64,000 nt of DNA from Anthopleura xanthogrammica (lineage: Eukaryota > Cnidaria > Anthozoa > Actiniaria > Actiniidae): assembly GCA_964019055.1 (NCBI GenBank), contig OZ025215.1, positions 6,799,770 to 6,863,769 on the forward strand, in the 5' to 3' direction. Under the pieces are notes generated by a model. It worked only from the letters and a program-made list of their open reading frames with translations. It was not told the origin of the DNA and did no database searches. The translations under genes were made by a program, and so were the position numbers. Positions 45,143-56,828 of the stretch are shown here, piece by piece (positions within the stretch are counted from its first letter, which is position 1; every line of letters begins with the position of its first letter).

Positions 45143-48100
45143 ATGACGCCGACAGCAATAAGTCTTATTTTTCTAACTCTTATTGAGTTCACTGGGTAAG
45201 AATGATAATAAGCCGCTATTTATAAGGAGGGCGAGCTGGAACAGACCTCTTTAGATTCGTTGATGTTGTGTCCATTTCCGTCAGACCATGTCAGTAGCGG
45301 AGATGCAGTAGCAAAGAGAGGAGAACACGGGGGAGGGGGGGGGGGTACTGATAAGGTTTTATCTTTTTTTATCTTTATCTTACTTTTTTAGTGTCGGTGC
45401 CCCCACTTTTATTAGTGAGAGTTTGACCACTTTTATTAGTGAGAGTTTGACCACTTTTATTAGTGAGAGTTTGACCACTTTTATTAGTGAGAGTTTGACC
45501 ACTTTTATTAGTGAGAGTTTGACCACTTTTATTAGTGAGAATTTGACCACTTTTATTAGTGAGAGTTTGACCCCTTTTATTAGTGAGAGTTTGACCACTT
45601 TTATAAGTGAGAGTTTGACCCCTTTTATTAGTGAGAGTTTGACCACTTTTATTAGTGAGAGTTTGACCCCTTTTATTAGTGAGAGTTTGACCACTTTTAT
45701 TAGTGAGAGTTTGACCACTTTTATTAGTGAGAGTTTGACCACTTTTATTAGTGAGAGTTTGACCACTTTTATTAGTGAGAGTTTGACCACTTTTATTAGT
45801 GAGAGTTTGACCACTTTTATTAGTGAGAGTTTGACCACTTTTATTAGTGAGAGTTTGACCACTTTTATTAGTGAGAGTTTGACCACTTTTATTAGTGAGA
45901 GTTTGACCCCTTTTATTAGTGAGAGTTTGACCCCTTTTATTAGTGAGAGTTTGACCCCTTTTATTAGTGAGAGTTTGACCCCTTTTATTAGTGAGAGTTT
46001 GACCACTTTTATTAGTGAGAGTTTGACCACTTTTATTAGTGAGAGTTTGACCACTTTTATTAGTGAGAGTTTGACCCCTTTTATTAGTGAGAGTTTGACC
46101 CCTTTTATTAGTGAGAGTTTGACCACTTTTATTAGTGAGAGTTTGACCACTTTTATTAGTGAGAGTTTGACCACTTTTATTAGTGAGAGTTTGACCCCTT
46201 TTATTAGTGAGAGTTTGACCACTTTTATTAGTGAGAGTTTGACCACATTTATTAGTGAGAGTTAAACCACTTTTATTAGTGAGAGTTTGACCACTTTTAT
46301 TAGTGAGAGTTTGACCCCTTTTATTAGTGAGAGTTTGACCACTTTTATTAGTGAGAGTTTGACCACTTTTATTAGTGAGAGTTTGACCACTTTTATTAGT
46401 GAGAGTTTGATACCCACATGATAGGGAATTTCACGTGGTCTGAAATGGGAAAATTGCAAACAAAGCTGAAGAGGTCCAGCCTTATTAATGAACTTAAAGT
46501 TATTGTATTGTATAATTTAGTTTGTATTCTTGATATCCCCTTATTGAGCGGTGTCTTCTTGATATCCCTATAGTTCCTTTCAGCATCCCGTAACACTGTA
46601 ACTTTTAGTTCACATATTATACATTAATTCTTAATGATTTTAACACGAAAGTGTGTGAGAATAACATATCTTAATAACTGAAAATCGCCCTGGGACGAAA
46701 TTGCCCTTCGATGACATATTATGTATTCGAATTTTGGCGGGAACTCTACCGCCAAGGCGCGCGCTCACCCATTCAACTCCACGACTCTCGCTACGCCACT
46801 GGATTTTAGGGCTTGCAATTCGTATGAAAAAAGCATCTCTCGTTTGATGAAAGGATCCTGTTAACTTGACTTATTCTGACCAATGATATTCATTTGCTTG
46901 ATCTGCAGGGCAGCAGTGTACTCAGTGAAGTCTTCTCATGAACCTGGACATCATTTTATTGGGTACAACTCTTTAAACGCTTCGGATGTAGAGGGTGAGA
47001 TAACTAGCTGAACTGAGTCATTAATACGCTTCTCAGTTGAGCTTGGAACGACTGAAGTTTTCTCATAAAGTTTTTCCACCATAGACCGTGAGAATGATCG
47101 CTTCTGATTGGCTGAATTGGTTTCGCTGCTTAAACAGTAAACGATTGAAAAAAATTATATCAATTTTCTGCGATCAGAGTTCTAAATTCGGAGATATTCT
47201 GGCTACTGAATTTGTTGAGCTTGTGGAACAAAGCAACGGTAACTAAAAGAAGTCGGAACAGTGAATTGCTGCGGGCGATATCCTATTGATTATTATTTTT
47301 ATTTTGATCCATAATGCTTTGCGCTCTGTATAAGTAAACTAGTATCTTGTTTGCTTGATTTGTTCATTCATTCATTTATTGTGGGTTGTTTGTTTGTTTA
47401 TTTTAATTGTTCATTCATTCATTTATTCTGGGTTGTTTGTTTGTTTGTTTGCTTTATTTTTTCATTCATTCATTTATTCTGGTTTGTTTGTTTGTTTGTT
47501 TGCTTTTTTTGTTCGTTCATTCATTTATTCTGGTTTGTTTGTTTGTTTGTTTGCTTTATTTTTTCATTCATTCATTTATTCTGGTTTGTTTGTTTGTTTA
47601 TTTCAATTGTTCGTTCATTCATTTATTCTGGTTTGTTTGTTTGTTTATTTCAATTGTTCGTTCATTCATTTATTCTGGTTTGTTTGTTTGTTTGTTTGCT
47701 TTTTTTGTTCGTTCATTCATTTATTCTGGTTTGTTTGTTTGTTTGTTTGCTTTATTTTTTCATTCATTCATTTATTCTGGTTTGTTTGTTTGTTTATTTC
47801 AATTGTTCGTTCATTCATTTATTCTGGTTTGTTTGTTTGTTTATTTCAATTGTTCGTTCATTCATTTATTCTGGTTTGTTTGTTTGTTTGTTTGCTTTTT
47901 TTGTTCGTTCATTCATTTATTCTGGTTTGTTTGTTTGTTTGTTTGCTTTATTTTTTCATTCATTCATTTATTCTGGTTTGTTTGTTTGTTTGTTTGCTTT
48001 ATTTTTTCATTCATTCATTTATTCTGGTTTGTTTGTTTGTTTGTTTATTTCAATTGTTCATTCATTCATTTATTCTGGTTTGTTTGTTTGTTTATTTCAA

Positions 48101-51100
48101 TTGTTCGTTCATTCATTTATTCTGGTTTGTTTGTTTGTTTGTTTGCTTTATTTTTTCATTCATTCATTTATTCTGGTTTGTTTGTTTGTTTGTTTGCTTT
48201 ATTTTTTCATTCATTCATTTATTCTGGTTTGTTTGTTTGTTTGTTTATTTCAATTGTTCGTTCATTCATTTATTCTGGTTTGTTTGTTTGTTTATTTCAA
48301 TTGTTCGTTCATTCATTTATTCTGGTTTGTTTGTTTGTTTGTTTGCTTTATTTTTTCATTCATTCATTTATTCTGGTTTGTTTGTTTGTTTGTTTGCTTT
48401 ATTTTTTCATTCATTCATTTATTCTGGTTTGTTTGTTTGTTTATTTCAATTGTTCGTTCATTCATTTATTCTGGTTTGTTTGTTTGTTTATTTCAATTGT
48501 TCATTCATTCATTTATTCTGGTTTGTTTGTTTGTTTATTTCAATTGTTCGTTCATTCATTTATTCTGGGTTGTTTGTTTGTTTATTTCAATTGTTCGTTC
48601 ATTCATTTATTCTGGGTTGTTTGTTTGTTTATTTCAATTGTTCGTTCATTCATTTATTCTGGTTTGTTTGTTTGTTTATTTCAATTGTTCGTTCATTCAT
48701 TTATTCTGGTTTGTTTGTTTGTTTGTTTGCTTTATTTTTTCATTCATTCATTTATTCTGGGTTGTTTGTTTGTTTATTTCAATTGTTCGTTCATTCATTT
48801 ATTCTGGTTTGTTTGTTTGTTTGTTTGCTTTTTTTGTTCGTTCATTCATTTATTCTGGTTTGTTTGTTTGTTTGTTTATTTCAATTGTTCATTCATTCAT
48901 TTATTCTGGTTTGTTTGTTTGTTTATTTCAATTGTTCGTTCATTCATTTATTCTGGTTTGTTTGTTTGTTTGTTTATTTCAATTGTTCATTCATTCATTT
49001 ATTCTGGTTTGTTTGTTTGTTTATTTCAATTGTTCGTTCATTCATTTATTCTGGGTTGTTTGTTTGTTTTATTTGTTTGTTACTGTTGTTGCTGTATTTT
49101 GTTTGTTTGTTTTGTCTGTAACCAGATTTCCCTGGGCCAGTTTTGTTATTCTTCTCTTTTGAAATACTCCACTAATTGCGGAGTGGCGATTTTGACTTGT
49201 TTCGTGTATTTTTAGGTGAAAAACGTGTAGTTGTTTCTGGAGCAGTACTTTCTGCTGGTGCTGTCCTTGTGTCTATGTGGTCATCAGTATTTAGCGACAA
49301 AGCAATTGAGATAGACATTTCTAACCGCTTGACGACCTCCCTCAATAATCCTACATGGTACATGCTCCATGGACATGCTACCATTCTTCCTCCATTCCTC
49401 ATCAATAAAGAAGAACCATCAGCAACATTTCTTTTCCAAAAAACCCCAAGTAAGTATGGTCACGTGATTAGACGTGGAAGTTCACGTCTCCAGAGTTAAA
49501 CAAATGGCAAATATATTACCGGCCTCTAGGGAATATAAATGGTTGGATAGGTCTCGAGGTAGACCTCTTGCACGTGACGTCAAAGCAGCTTAATTTAGAG
49601 GACATACAAAACAAAAGGATTTCAAACTCCTGAGAATTTAAAACCTATTTTTTTCTCTCCTCCAAATCCAGCTGCATTCCAACGTGCTGCAAGGGGTCTA
49701 TATACCTGAGGGAGTGTGGGTGCCATGTGAGCGTGAAGGGTAGTTAAGAGTTTAGTTAACTTAACGTAAAAAAGTCACATTGTGACTAATAGCAGTTGTT
49801 TTATTGGGAGCGGGGGGGGGGGTGGCTGCTCTCTGGACTCTTTGGGGAAATACAGTCAACTTTCGTTACAGCAGACACCCTTGGGACCCTCACATCGTGT
49901 CCGTAAAATGTTTCTCGACTGTCTCTTCGGCAGGAACACAGGAATCCCAACCGCTAAAAAAGTAAAAAAAGAGAAACGCATGTAGAAAAGGCTAACAGTT
50001 GGTTGTAATTTTGATAACAACTGAATGTTATGGGGGTTTACTTTTGGTCCAAAAGGATTATTTAGAAAACTTTTTTCCTCTGCTCTATCTATCTAAATGT
50101 CCTTGCAGATTCAGGATTTGGAACAGAGGGGGTGGTGTCGTATCAGATAGGACCGCAAGGTACCTTGAGTCTTATCATCGTGTGGAAGATGCCTCAGCTT
50201 GCAACTACAGGCTTCTTCATTAAGGTGTGTATGCCATTTGAAGGGTGTAATAACTAGTTAGGAATACTGTCAAATATTTTTACTGGAATAAAAAGTGAAA
50301 GAATTATAGACAAACTTCATCTTTATCGAAGGCTGAAACAAATTTGATGATCTAAGTCAAGGCACGGTTAGTTCGCTAATGAATATACGGTAGCCATCTT
50401 GGTAGGGGGCAAATATACGAAGCTCTGTTACACTAATGGCGTGCATGTTTGACAAGAGATGAATTATGATGGAAGAAATGAAAGAAAAAGACAAATACAC
50501 GAAAATTCCTATATTGTCTGCAATCTTTGTTTTATTTTGTCTCCTGGACGCCCCATAACGCCTTGTACAATTCCAGATGGCCGCCGTGTCGTGGGAGTAG
50601 TATTCTATTCAATCTTAGCACAGAAAAAGTGGGAAAAAACCCTTACAAATTAAAGAAGAGACACAGTAAACTCTGCTCTTATGTGATGCTGATACCTCAG
50701 CATAGACTTGCCACAAGTCTTACTCGCTCTGTTGTTTGTTGATGAGAGCGCGGCGGCGAGAGGCGAGTATACCACTCTGCCGCCATAGCTCATGCTGTAG
50801 AACAATCTTATCATCATACATGGTTGATACAACCATGATGTTCAAGACCAAAACATTGACAACACGTACTCCTTCTTGATAACACGCGAGGAGGTTTGTG
50901 GACGTCAATCAAAGTGTTGCAATGACACTCCATATAGGCACATGCCCGTGCCCTTGAAATCTTTTGTGCTTCCCGAAAAATGTCTTGGAAACACTTTGAA
51001 TGACGTCCACCAAAGTCTGCTATGTGCATGGTAACAACGAACCCGTCCATGTTAACTTCATCAAGACAGTAAATTTTCTCTGATTGTTAACTTCACAGAT

Positions 51101-51287
51101 CAAGAAAGGTGGACACATTCCAGCACAAAATCTAAAAGAATTGTTCAAAAACATTGACAAAAGGAAACTGTGGTTCCAAGTAAACAAGCAGAATCACTGG
51201 CAGACAAGAAAAGAAGAGGGTCTAACTTGGAAGGCTGCCATGGGAACGAGGTCCATAGCCTCACTTAAACTTATAATTAGCCAGTAA
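45143..51287 (+). CDS. Actinoporin-like protein P2 (P-type, secreted)
   Basis: Exons 45143-45195, 46909-46994, 49216-49449, 50109-50224, 51099-51287; 678 nt, 225 aa plus stop, phases 2,1,1,0. Exon 1 is a signal peptide (MTPTAISLIFLTLIEFTG). Exon 2 is the pro-segment (HEPGHHFIGYNSLNASD). Exon 3 begins GEKR, a dibasic site that would free a chain starting with the hydrophobic helix VVVSGAVLSAGAVLVSMWSS, then DISNRL, NPTWYMLHG and LPPFLI. Exon 4 has FGTEGVVSYQIG and LIIVWKMP. Exon 5 is Lys-rich and ends SLKLIISQ. Actinoporin precursors are known to carry a propeptide ending in Lys-Arg, which fits. Introns 1 and 2 are stretched by large satellite arrays that are absent from P3. Membrane activity is inference. 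Confidence 0.75.
45403..46411. repeat. 24-bp minisatellite, about 42 copies
   Basis: Unit TTGACCACTTTTATTAGTGA plus GAGT, with ACCACTTTT/ACCCCTTTT variants, in intron 1 of P2. The unit is a multiple of three and free of stops in one frame per strand, which makes two long opposite ORFs; neither has other coding features. Not found in P3 intron 1. Confidence 0.97.
47360..49080. repeat. 47/51-bp satellite array, about 35 copies
   Basis: Alternating units of GGTTTGTTTGTTTGTTTATT, TCAATTGTTCGTTCATTCAT, TTATTCT and a variant with TTTGCTTTATTTTTTCATTC. It fills most of intron 2 of P2. P3 has only a short seed (60895-60990). All three plus-strand frames stay open for 1.7 kb because the T-rich units lack stop codons. 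Confidence 0.97.
49561..49700. mobile_element. MITE family 'AGACC', copy 3
   Basis: AGACCTCTTGCACGTGACGT...ACGTGCTGCAAGGGGTCTA in intron 3 of P2; the orthologous copy in P3 is 63335-63466. Confidence 0.85.
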
Positions 51288-52510
51288 AGCAGTTGCGATG
51301 GGGGCAGGATACATCACCATCCCTATAGGTCAATTTTATGCAATATAACAGTTACCATGGGAACCCCTCATTACGCTTACGAAATTTATACAGTCAGCTC
51401 CTTTTTGAAGTTAATGATCAAAGGGTTAGTAATAAAAATACTTTGAAAGATGATATTTTGCTATGGAAACGTGATTCCTAATGGTTTCGCCACGCTTTAA
51501 ACCACCACGAAATTACTAAGTTCAAAAGGATGAAATAAAGAAAATTCAAAATATTTCGTAAGAAACCGAGAGCCCAATGGCCGAAAACCCCAGGCATGCG
51601 TCGTCTTGCTTCCACTTCTCTATTTCTTCACATGCACACGCTACACAATTGCTTGATTTCACTTGAGGTCATTTCCTATCTCACGCATCACCAGCTGAAT
51701 CGCAAGTTTTCAATAGATTTTTTTCTGGTTGACAGCAAATGGTGTTCAGTGTTTGACAACCATTTGGAGCAGATAATTCATGAGATTCGAAGACTTTGAT
51801 TAGCTGATTGAAACCCAGCCATAATGTTCGCCCTGCAGAATCCAGAAACTTGCACGCTATTGCTATTTTTAGTTGCTTGAACGCTTGTCTTTCAATAACA
51901 ATGATTCAGACAACGTCATGTGAAATACTTCATTTTTTATTTTTCCATTTTCAATTAACTTATTAGATTTTTACCAATCATGAGTCATTAGAACTAGGTT
52001 CTTTGTCTGCCTTCAACCCATACACATGTTCTATAAGGCACTATGAACAGAATACACATGTTCTATAAGGCACGGTGAACGGAATACACATGTTCTATAA
52101 GGCACGGTGAACAGAATACACATGTTCTATAAGGCACGGTGAACAGAATACACATGATCTATAAGGCACGGTGAACAGAGTACACCATGTTCTATAAGGC
52201 ACGGTGAACAGAATACACATGTTCTATAAGGCACGGTGAACAGAATACACTTGTTCTATGAGACGCGTTGAACAGAGTACACCATGTTCTATAAGGCACG
52301 GTGAACAGAATACACCATGTTCGTTGAACTCATGATCAAAAGGGACATAACCAAGACATAAGGTTGTTTGGCAGAAAAAAAGCCTGTGCATGGAATTATG
52401 CTAATACTGACATTGAATAGGGCTGAGGACTTCATGCCTGATAAATATCAAGAAAGGCCTGTTGAAATTCGTAGATCTATAATACGAAGCGTCTTAGAAA
52501 AAAGCCTTTC
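51288..52510. other. Region between P2 and the relic M-type exon
   Basis: No coding exon supported. Contains the minisatellite at 52020-52325. Confidence 0.6.
52020..52325. repeat. 33-bp minisatellite, about 9 copies
   Basis: Unit AATACACATGTTCTATAAGG plus CACGGTGAACAG with small variants. There are no variable spacers, so it is not a CRISPR-like array. Confidence 0.95.
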
Positions 52511-52579
52511 CTAGGATCGAGACAAAAAGACTTCTAGTGGAGCCTTGTAGCCATTACCCATGGCTGCAAAGAATTTACA
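52511..52579 (-). pseudogene. Relic of an M-type last exon at the duplication junction
   Basis: The minus strand reads CKFFAAMGNGYKAPLEVFLS and stops two codons later, the counterpart of [20 protein letters not shown] in M2 and M3. Upstream coding sequence is absent: at 52579 the sequence switches to the left edge of the duplicated unit (CAACATCATTCCT, as at 32971). It differs enough from M1, M2 and M3 to come from a further M-type gene. Confidence 0.8.
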
Positions 52580-52712
52580 ACATCATTCCTCCTGATTTTC
52601 ATTTCACAAGTTTTATTGTCTTAAACATTTTGTGCACGTGTTACATCGCCCCACATTCAGTCTATTAGCCTGCTAGGTTATTAATTTTCCAAGCCTTCTT
52701 GTCTATCCTATG

Positions 52713-53008
52713 TTAGAAAAAACCTACTAATGGTCTATCACCAATCGAGCCCTGTGATTGGCTGAGCTACTAGGGGTCTATTAGTGATAGACCTCTAGTA
52801 GTGAAAAGCGCTGGTTTTGAAAACCAAAAAAATATATATTTAAAGCAAAATCCAAAACTTTTTGCATGCTTTTATTGGACCGATTAGTAGGTTTTTTCTA
52901 AAACAATTAGACCTCTCGCCCTCATGGCCTACGAGTTAATAGCACATTCGGCCTTCGGCCTCATGGGCTATTGACTCGTAGACCATTCGGACTCGAGGAC
53001 TAATTGTT
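52713..53008. mobile_element. Two abutting MITEs inserted in the third unit
   Basis: 52713-52901 has TIRs TTAGAAAAAACCTACTAAT and ATTAGTAGGTTTTTTCTAA; 52902-53008 has inverted ends AACAATTAGACCTC and GAGGACTAATTGTT. The second unit lacks both between CTATCCTATG and ATATATCAATTG (33112). Confidence 0.85.
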
Positions 53009-53423
53009 AAATATATCAATTGCCCTATTACATTGACGTCACAGCTTGTTTATAATGGACAGAATGGTAAAGAATTTTCTCTCTGAATAGATATGTCTGG
53101 AAAGGAGAGAAGAGAACAGGACAGGAGGGAGAATGGCATGCTTAATGACCACAAACTCAATCATTTTATAAACCAGTGTTTATCCTACAATATATATGGT
53201 ATTTGGTGATTAAAGCAAAAGATTGTTTTCATGTGATGTCTTAACGAAATAGGGCAGCTTTCACATCACTGGAAACCACAGGGTTTCCAACATTCTTCAA
53301 CTTCCTTCATTTCTTCACATAGTAGAATTAGATGGTTAGATTGTAGAATTATGATCTTAGTAGATTAGTAGCACAATTGCATGGATAAAATAATGGCGAA
53401 TGCAACTTGATATTAGAATAGTT

Positions 53424-56400
53424 TTAGCTCGGAGTAAGATAGATCTCCAGGGGAGCCTTACGTCCATTCCCCATCGATGTGATGAATTTACAATTGATGT
53501 TTTTATTGACACCAACGAACCACTTGCCAAAGTCATCCATTTCCCAAGCTTCATCGAAGTACTGGTCGTAGAGCCCTTTACTATCAGCTGCTAGAGCTGG
53601 ATTGGGATCTTGATTGACTATCTGTAAAAAAAAAAGTCTTATATTGAAAAATGAAATATTAAAAGTGAAATTTGAAAGTGAGGCAAATGAAAGTGCCTTG
53701 CAACTGAAGTGGAGTGCAGTGGAAAGGAAAGAAGAGAACAGGACAGGAGGGAGAATGGCATGCTTAATGACCACAAACTCATTTAAACAGAGTTTTAATC
53801 TTGTGTATAGCTTTAACCTAATCATAGATACCGTAGTCAGGGGCGTGCCTTCCTCTATGCAAATACGTACGTGCGTACTTGAGATTTGCTTTTTATCCGA
53901 GTAATAGTTTATACGTATTTGAATCGAAAATCCTATTTTGCCAGATTCACACACACATATATATATAGATATATTTATCGAAGTAACGATATTTGTCGCA
54001 GAAACAATATTCGTATTATGATCATCCGGGTGGACTGTTTGATGTGACTGACGTTTCGACAACCTGAGCAAAAGTCATCTTCAGAGTCAAGTGAAGGATA
54101 AAGCCAGATAGGTCATATTTATACTGCCACGATATACAATAGCACAATTACCTGGTGTTGGGTAATTGGCGGTGTAGGTCTAATCAGTGAGCGTCTAATT
54201 AGTGTCGATCTAATTAGTGTGCGTCGCCGCTACGGCGTCATTTTTGCTTTTGTTTATAAGCCTATTGTACGGTGTCGGAAATTTGATTGAGCGGTTGAGT
54301 GTATTCTGCTCAAACTTGTCCGAAAATGCCTCTTTTTCATGTCTGTACCTGCGATATTTTTGAAAGCGCCCGCGCATTTCGAAAATTGTCTAATACGCCC
54401 CTGGAAGTAGGTGCGGGGAGTTTTAAAACACTGTTGCACATTCTTTATATATATGTGAATAGTTGTTTTTTTCTGGCAAGCCGAGCCAATCAGAGACCAC
54501 CATAAAAAACAATAGCATTTCAGTATTGAGTTCCTCCTGTGCAACAAAACTATTCCGTTTCCAATGAGAAAAGGACGACCATGTAAACAACTTGTGCTAT
54601 ATAGGTTTCTGATTGGCTCAACTACCCAAATTTGGGATGCATTGTTTTCATTCTACATTTTGATTGGTTCTCGGTTTCTCACTGTCTACTAAGTGGCCCC
54701 GGTTATAGTGTAGTCGCACTGTAGTCTTGTTCATACCTTCACCATTAGTCTACTACTGTATGCTGGTATGCTGCACCAAAACACCACCAGAAAACTGGTT
54801 CCCATCTTGTACGTAAGAAAACCCTTTGTTCCAAAAGCACCTTTGATAAAATCTATCAACGTAAAACCGGGAAAAATAGAAATAAGGTTCATATCAATAC
54901 ACCAGTTTCGCATTCGCTGCAAACCGCTGTTTATGGAGAACACAGACTCATTTGCACTGGCTTAGCCTTATGTCTCTTTATGTTTGTCTATCTGTCTATC
55001 CTTCTGTTTGTATGTCTGTCTGTCTGTTTCGTTCTGTCTGTCTGTCTTTGTTGTCGGGCTGTCTGTTTCGTTCTGTCTGTCTGTCTGTCTGTCTTTGTTG
55101 TCTGTCTGTATGTTGTCCGTCTGTTTGCCTGTCTTTATGTCTCTCTATGTTTGTCTATGTGTCTGTCTGTCCGTGATCTGTTCCGTTCTGTCTGTCTGCC
55201 TGTCTTTGTTTCTGTTGTCTGTCTGTCTTTATGTTGTCCGTCTGTTTGCCTGTCTTTATGTCCCTGTATACTTGTCTGTGTCTGTCTGTTTCTGTCTGTC
55301 TGTCCGTTTATGTCCGGTAGTTGTTTTTTCTCTGGAAGTTTCGCTTCACCGTGTTTAGTGTTTAGCTTATAAAGAGTATTTACTGTCATTACTGCCTCAT
55401 CTTACTTGGATGTCTCTCAAAGGTGATCACCATGGTTTGTTTGGTTTGCAGAACATCAGGAGGTGGAGTATCAAGCTTGCCATCAACGATGTACCAGTGT
55501 GGTTCAGTCAGCTCCATTGCATGGTTATTAGTCAGTGATATAGACACAGCGTAGCCTACTGTTATCATGGACAATACGCTCATCATTATTTTACCAAGGT
55601 TGGCTACTGGTGTTAACGAGATGGATCGGATACGAGCAGCTGGAAATAAAAAAGGAGAATGTGTTGCAGAACATTACCCTTTCTAGGGAGTTCTTTTTAT
55701 CGTTCAAAGCTCTTGCAACATTTCTTATCCTTTTAGTGTAATTTTTAGACTTGAATATTATACAATTTCGCACCCTGTGATTGGTCGAGCGACCACTGAT
55801 TATGAGGAGATATTCATTGGTCGAGTGGTAATTGTGAAGTTTGCCAAAGTTAGCGGAAGTATGATTATTTACCACGAATACGTCTGGGAATATTCTACGA
55901 TTTCGCCTTCGGTGAATAATTGTTATTTGTTATATACCAACTGTCAAAGTCCATTTTTCTCGTACTCTGATTTGGCGAGAGGGTATCACGTGATCGTGAA
56001 CAAATTTCGATGATTCCCTGGCAACGGCTCTCAGCGGGCAATAATATGTTATTTCTCGGCTACGCCTCGGGAAACATCGTCGTCTCGGGACCACAAAACA
56101 CACTGTTTCCCTCGGTCTCAGTCAATAAGTATTAAATATTATATGTTAGGGATTTTTAAAATATCATTTACGTTTTATACATTTTCACTAACGATATAAT
56201 CTCAACCGTTTTGACCTTGTCCCTAAGCATGACATTTTCATAAGGATGTTCACTGAAGCCACAAAATGCACTGACACAATACACGGACTCGTATATAGAA
56301 CTCTATTAGTGTCAGACTAGAACTGAGACTGTTTATATGTACCTTCCACATTTGTGTTGAGTGGGTCGTCCAGTTGCGAGACTTGGATGGATGGTGAGCT

Positions 56401-56828
56401 GACCGCTACTAACCTGAAAATGACATGAAAATAATATATTATATTTATAAAAATTGTTAAGAAAAATTTATAGCAATGTTGAAATTAGCCTGGCCTGCAC
56501 TGGAATTCGAACCCTGACATTTCAACTATTGCATCGTAACCAGAAGTTTCTTGGAGGTCACTGAAGGATGCACAGGTATTTTAAACATGGAAAAAAAAAA
56601 TTCTGTAACTGTTTGAAAAAAGAAAGTCCCGGATAACTGCTACCTAGTTTTTTGAGAATAAAAAATGATTTTAAAAAGTGATTGACAATCACTTCTAGCA
56701 GAAGAGTGAAGCATATCATGAACAGCCGACTGCCGGCACCAAGATATAACTGCCAAAATCTTCCAAAGTGTCTTAGCTTACCCAAACAAAATAGAAGCAA
56801 GGAAGAAGCGCGACAAAAGAAGAACCAT
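53424..56828 (-). CDS. Actinoporin-like protein M3 (M-type, secreted)
   Basis: Minus-strand exons 56828-56782, 56413-56343, 55639-55406, 54852-54737, 53621-53424; 666 nt, 221 aa plus stop, all GT..AG, phases 2,1,1,0. Signal peptide [16 protein letters not shown]; acidic exon 2 ([12 protein letters not shown]); exon 3 with basic AARIRS, a hydrophobic helix and [10 protein letters not shown]...[12 protein letters not shown]; exon 4 [12 protein letters not shown] and [11 protein letters not shown]; exon 5 [16 protein letters not shown] and [11 protein letters not shown]. Nearly the same protein as M2, but the gene is compact (3.4 kb) because it lacks the Polinton and the duplicated first exon. 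It is the cleanest M-type reference in the window. Same caution on function as M1. Confidence 0.77.
54985..55312. repeat. (TGTC)n microsatellite
   Basis: CTGT/TGTC-rich run with CGTT interruptions in intron 3 of M3, longer than the M2 counterpart. Confidence 0.92.

Noticed and set aside
45380..46265. Two opposite ORFs of 280-288 aa with 8-residue repeats
   Set aside because: They are the 24-bp minisatellite read in its stop-free frame on each strand, inside an intron of P2; no start context and no homologous exon in P3.
47351..49215. Three overlapping ORFs of about 600 aa rich in Phe, Leu, Cys and Val
   Set aside because: The satellite is T-rich and lacks stops in all three frames; the peptides are frame-shifted versions of the same repeat.
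52020..52325. Regular 33-bp repeats resembling a CRISPR array
   Set aside because: Repeats are contiguous with no unique spacers, no cas genes, and the host is a eukaryote.
54952..55389. Cys/Leu/Val/Ser-rich frames, and Gln/Thr/Asp/Arg-rich frames on the other strand
   Set aside because: Translations of the (TGTC)n run in intron 3 of M3; the same holds at 35465-35764 in M2.
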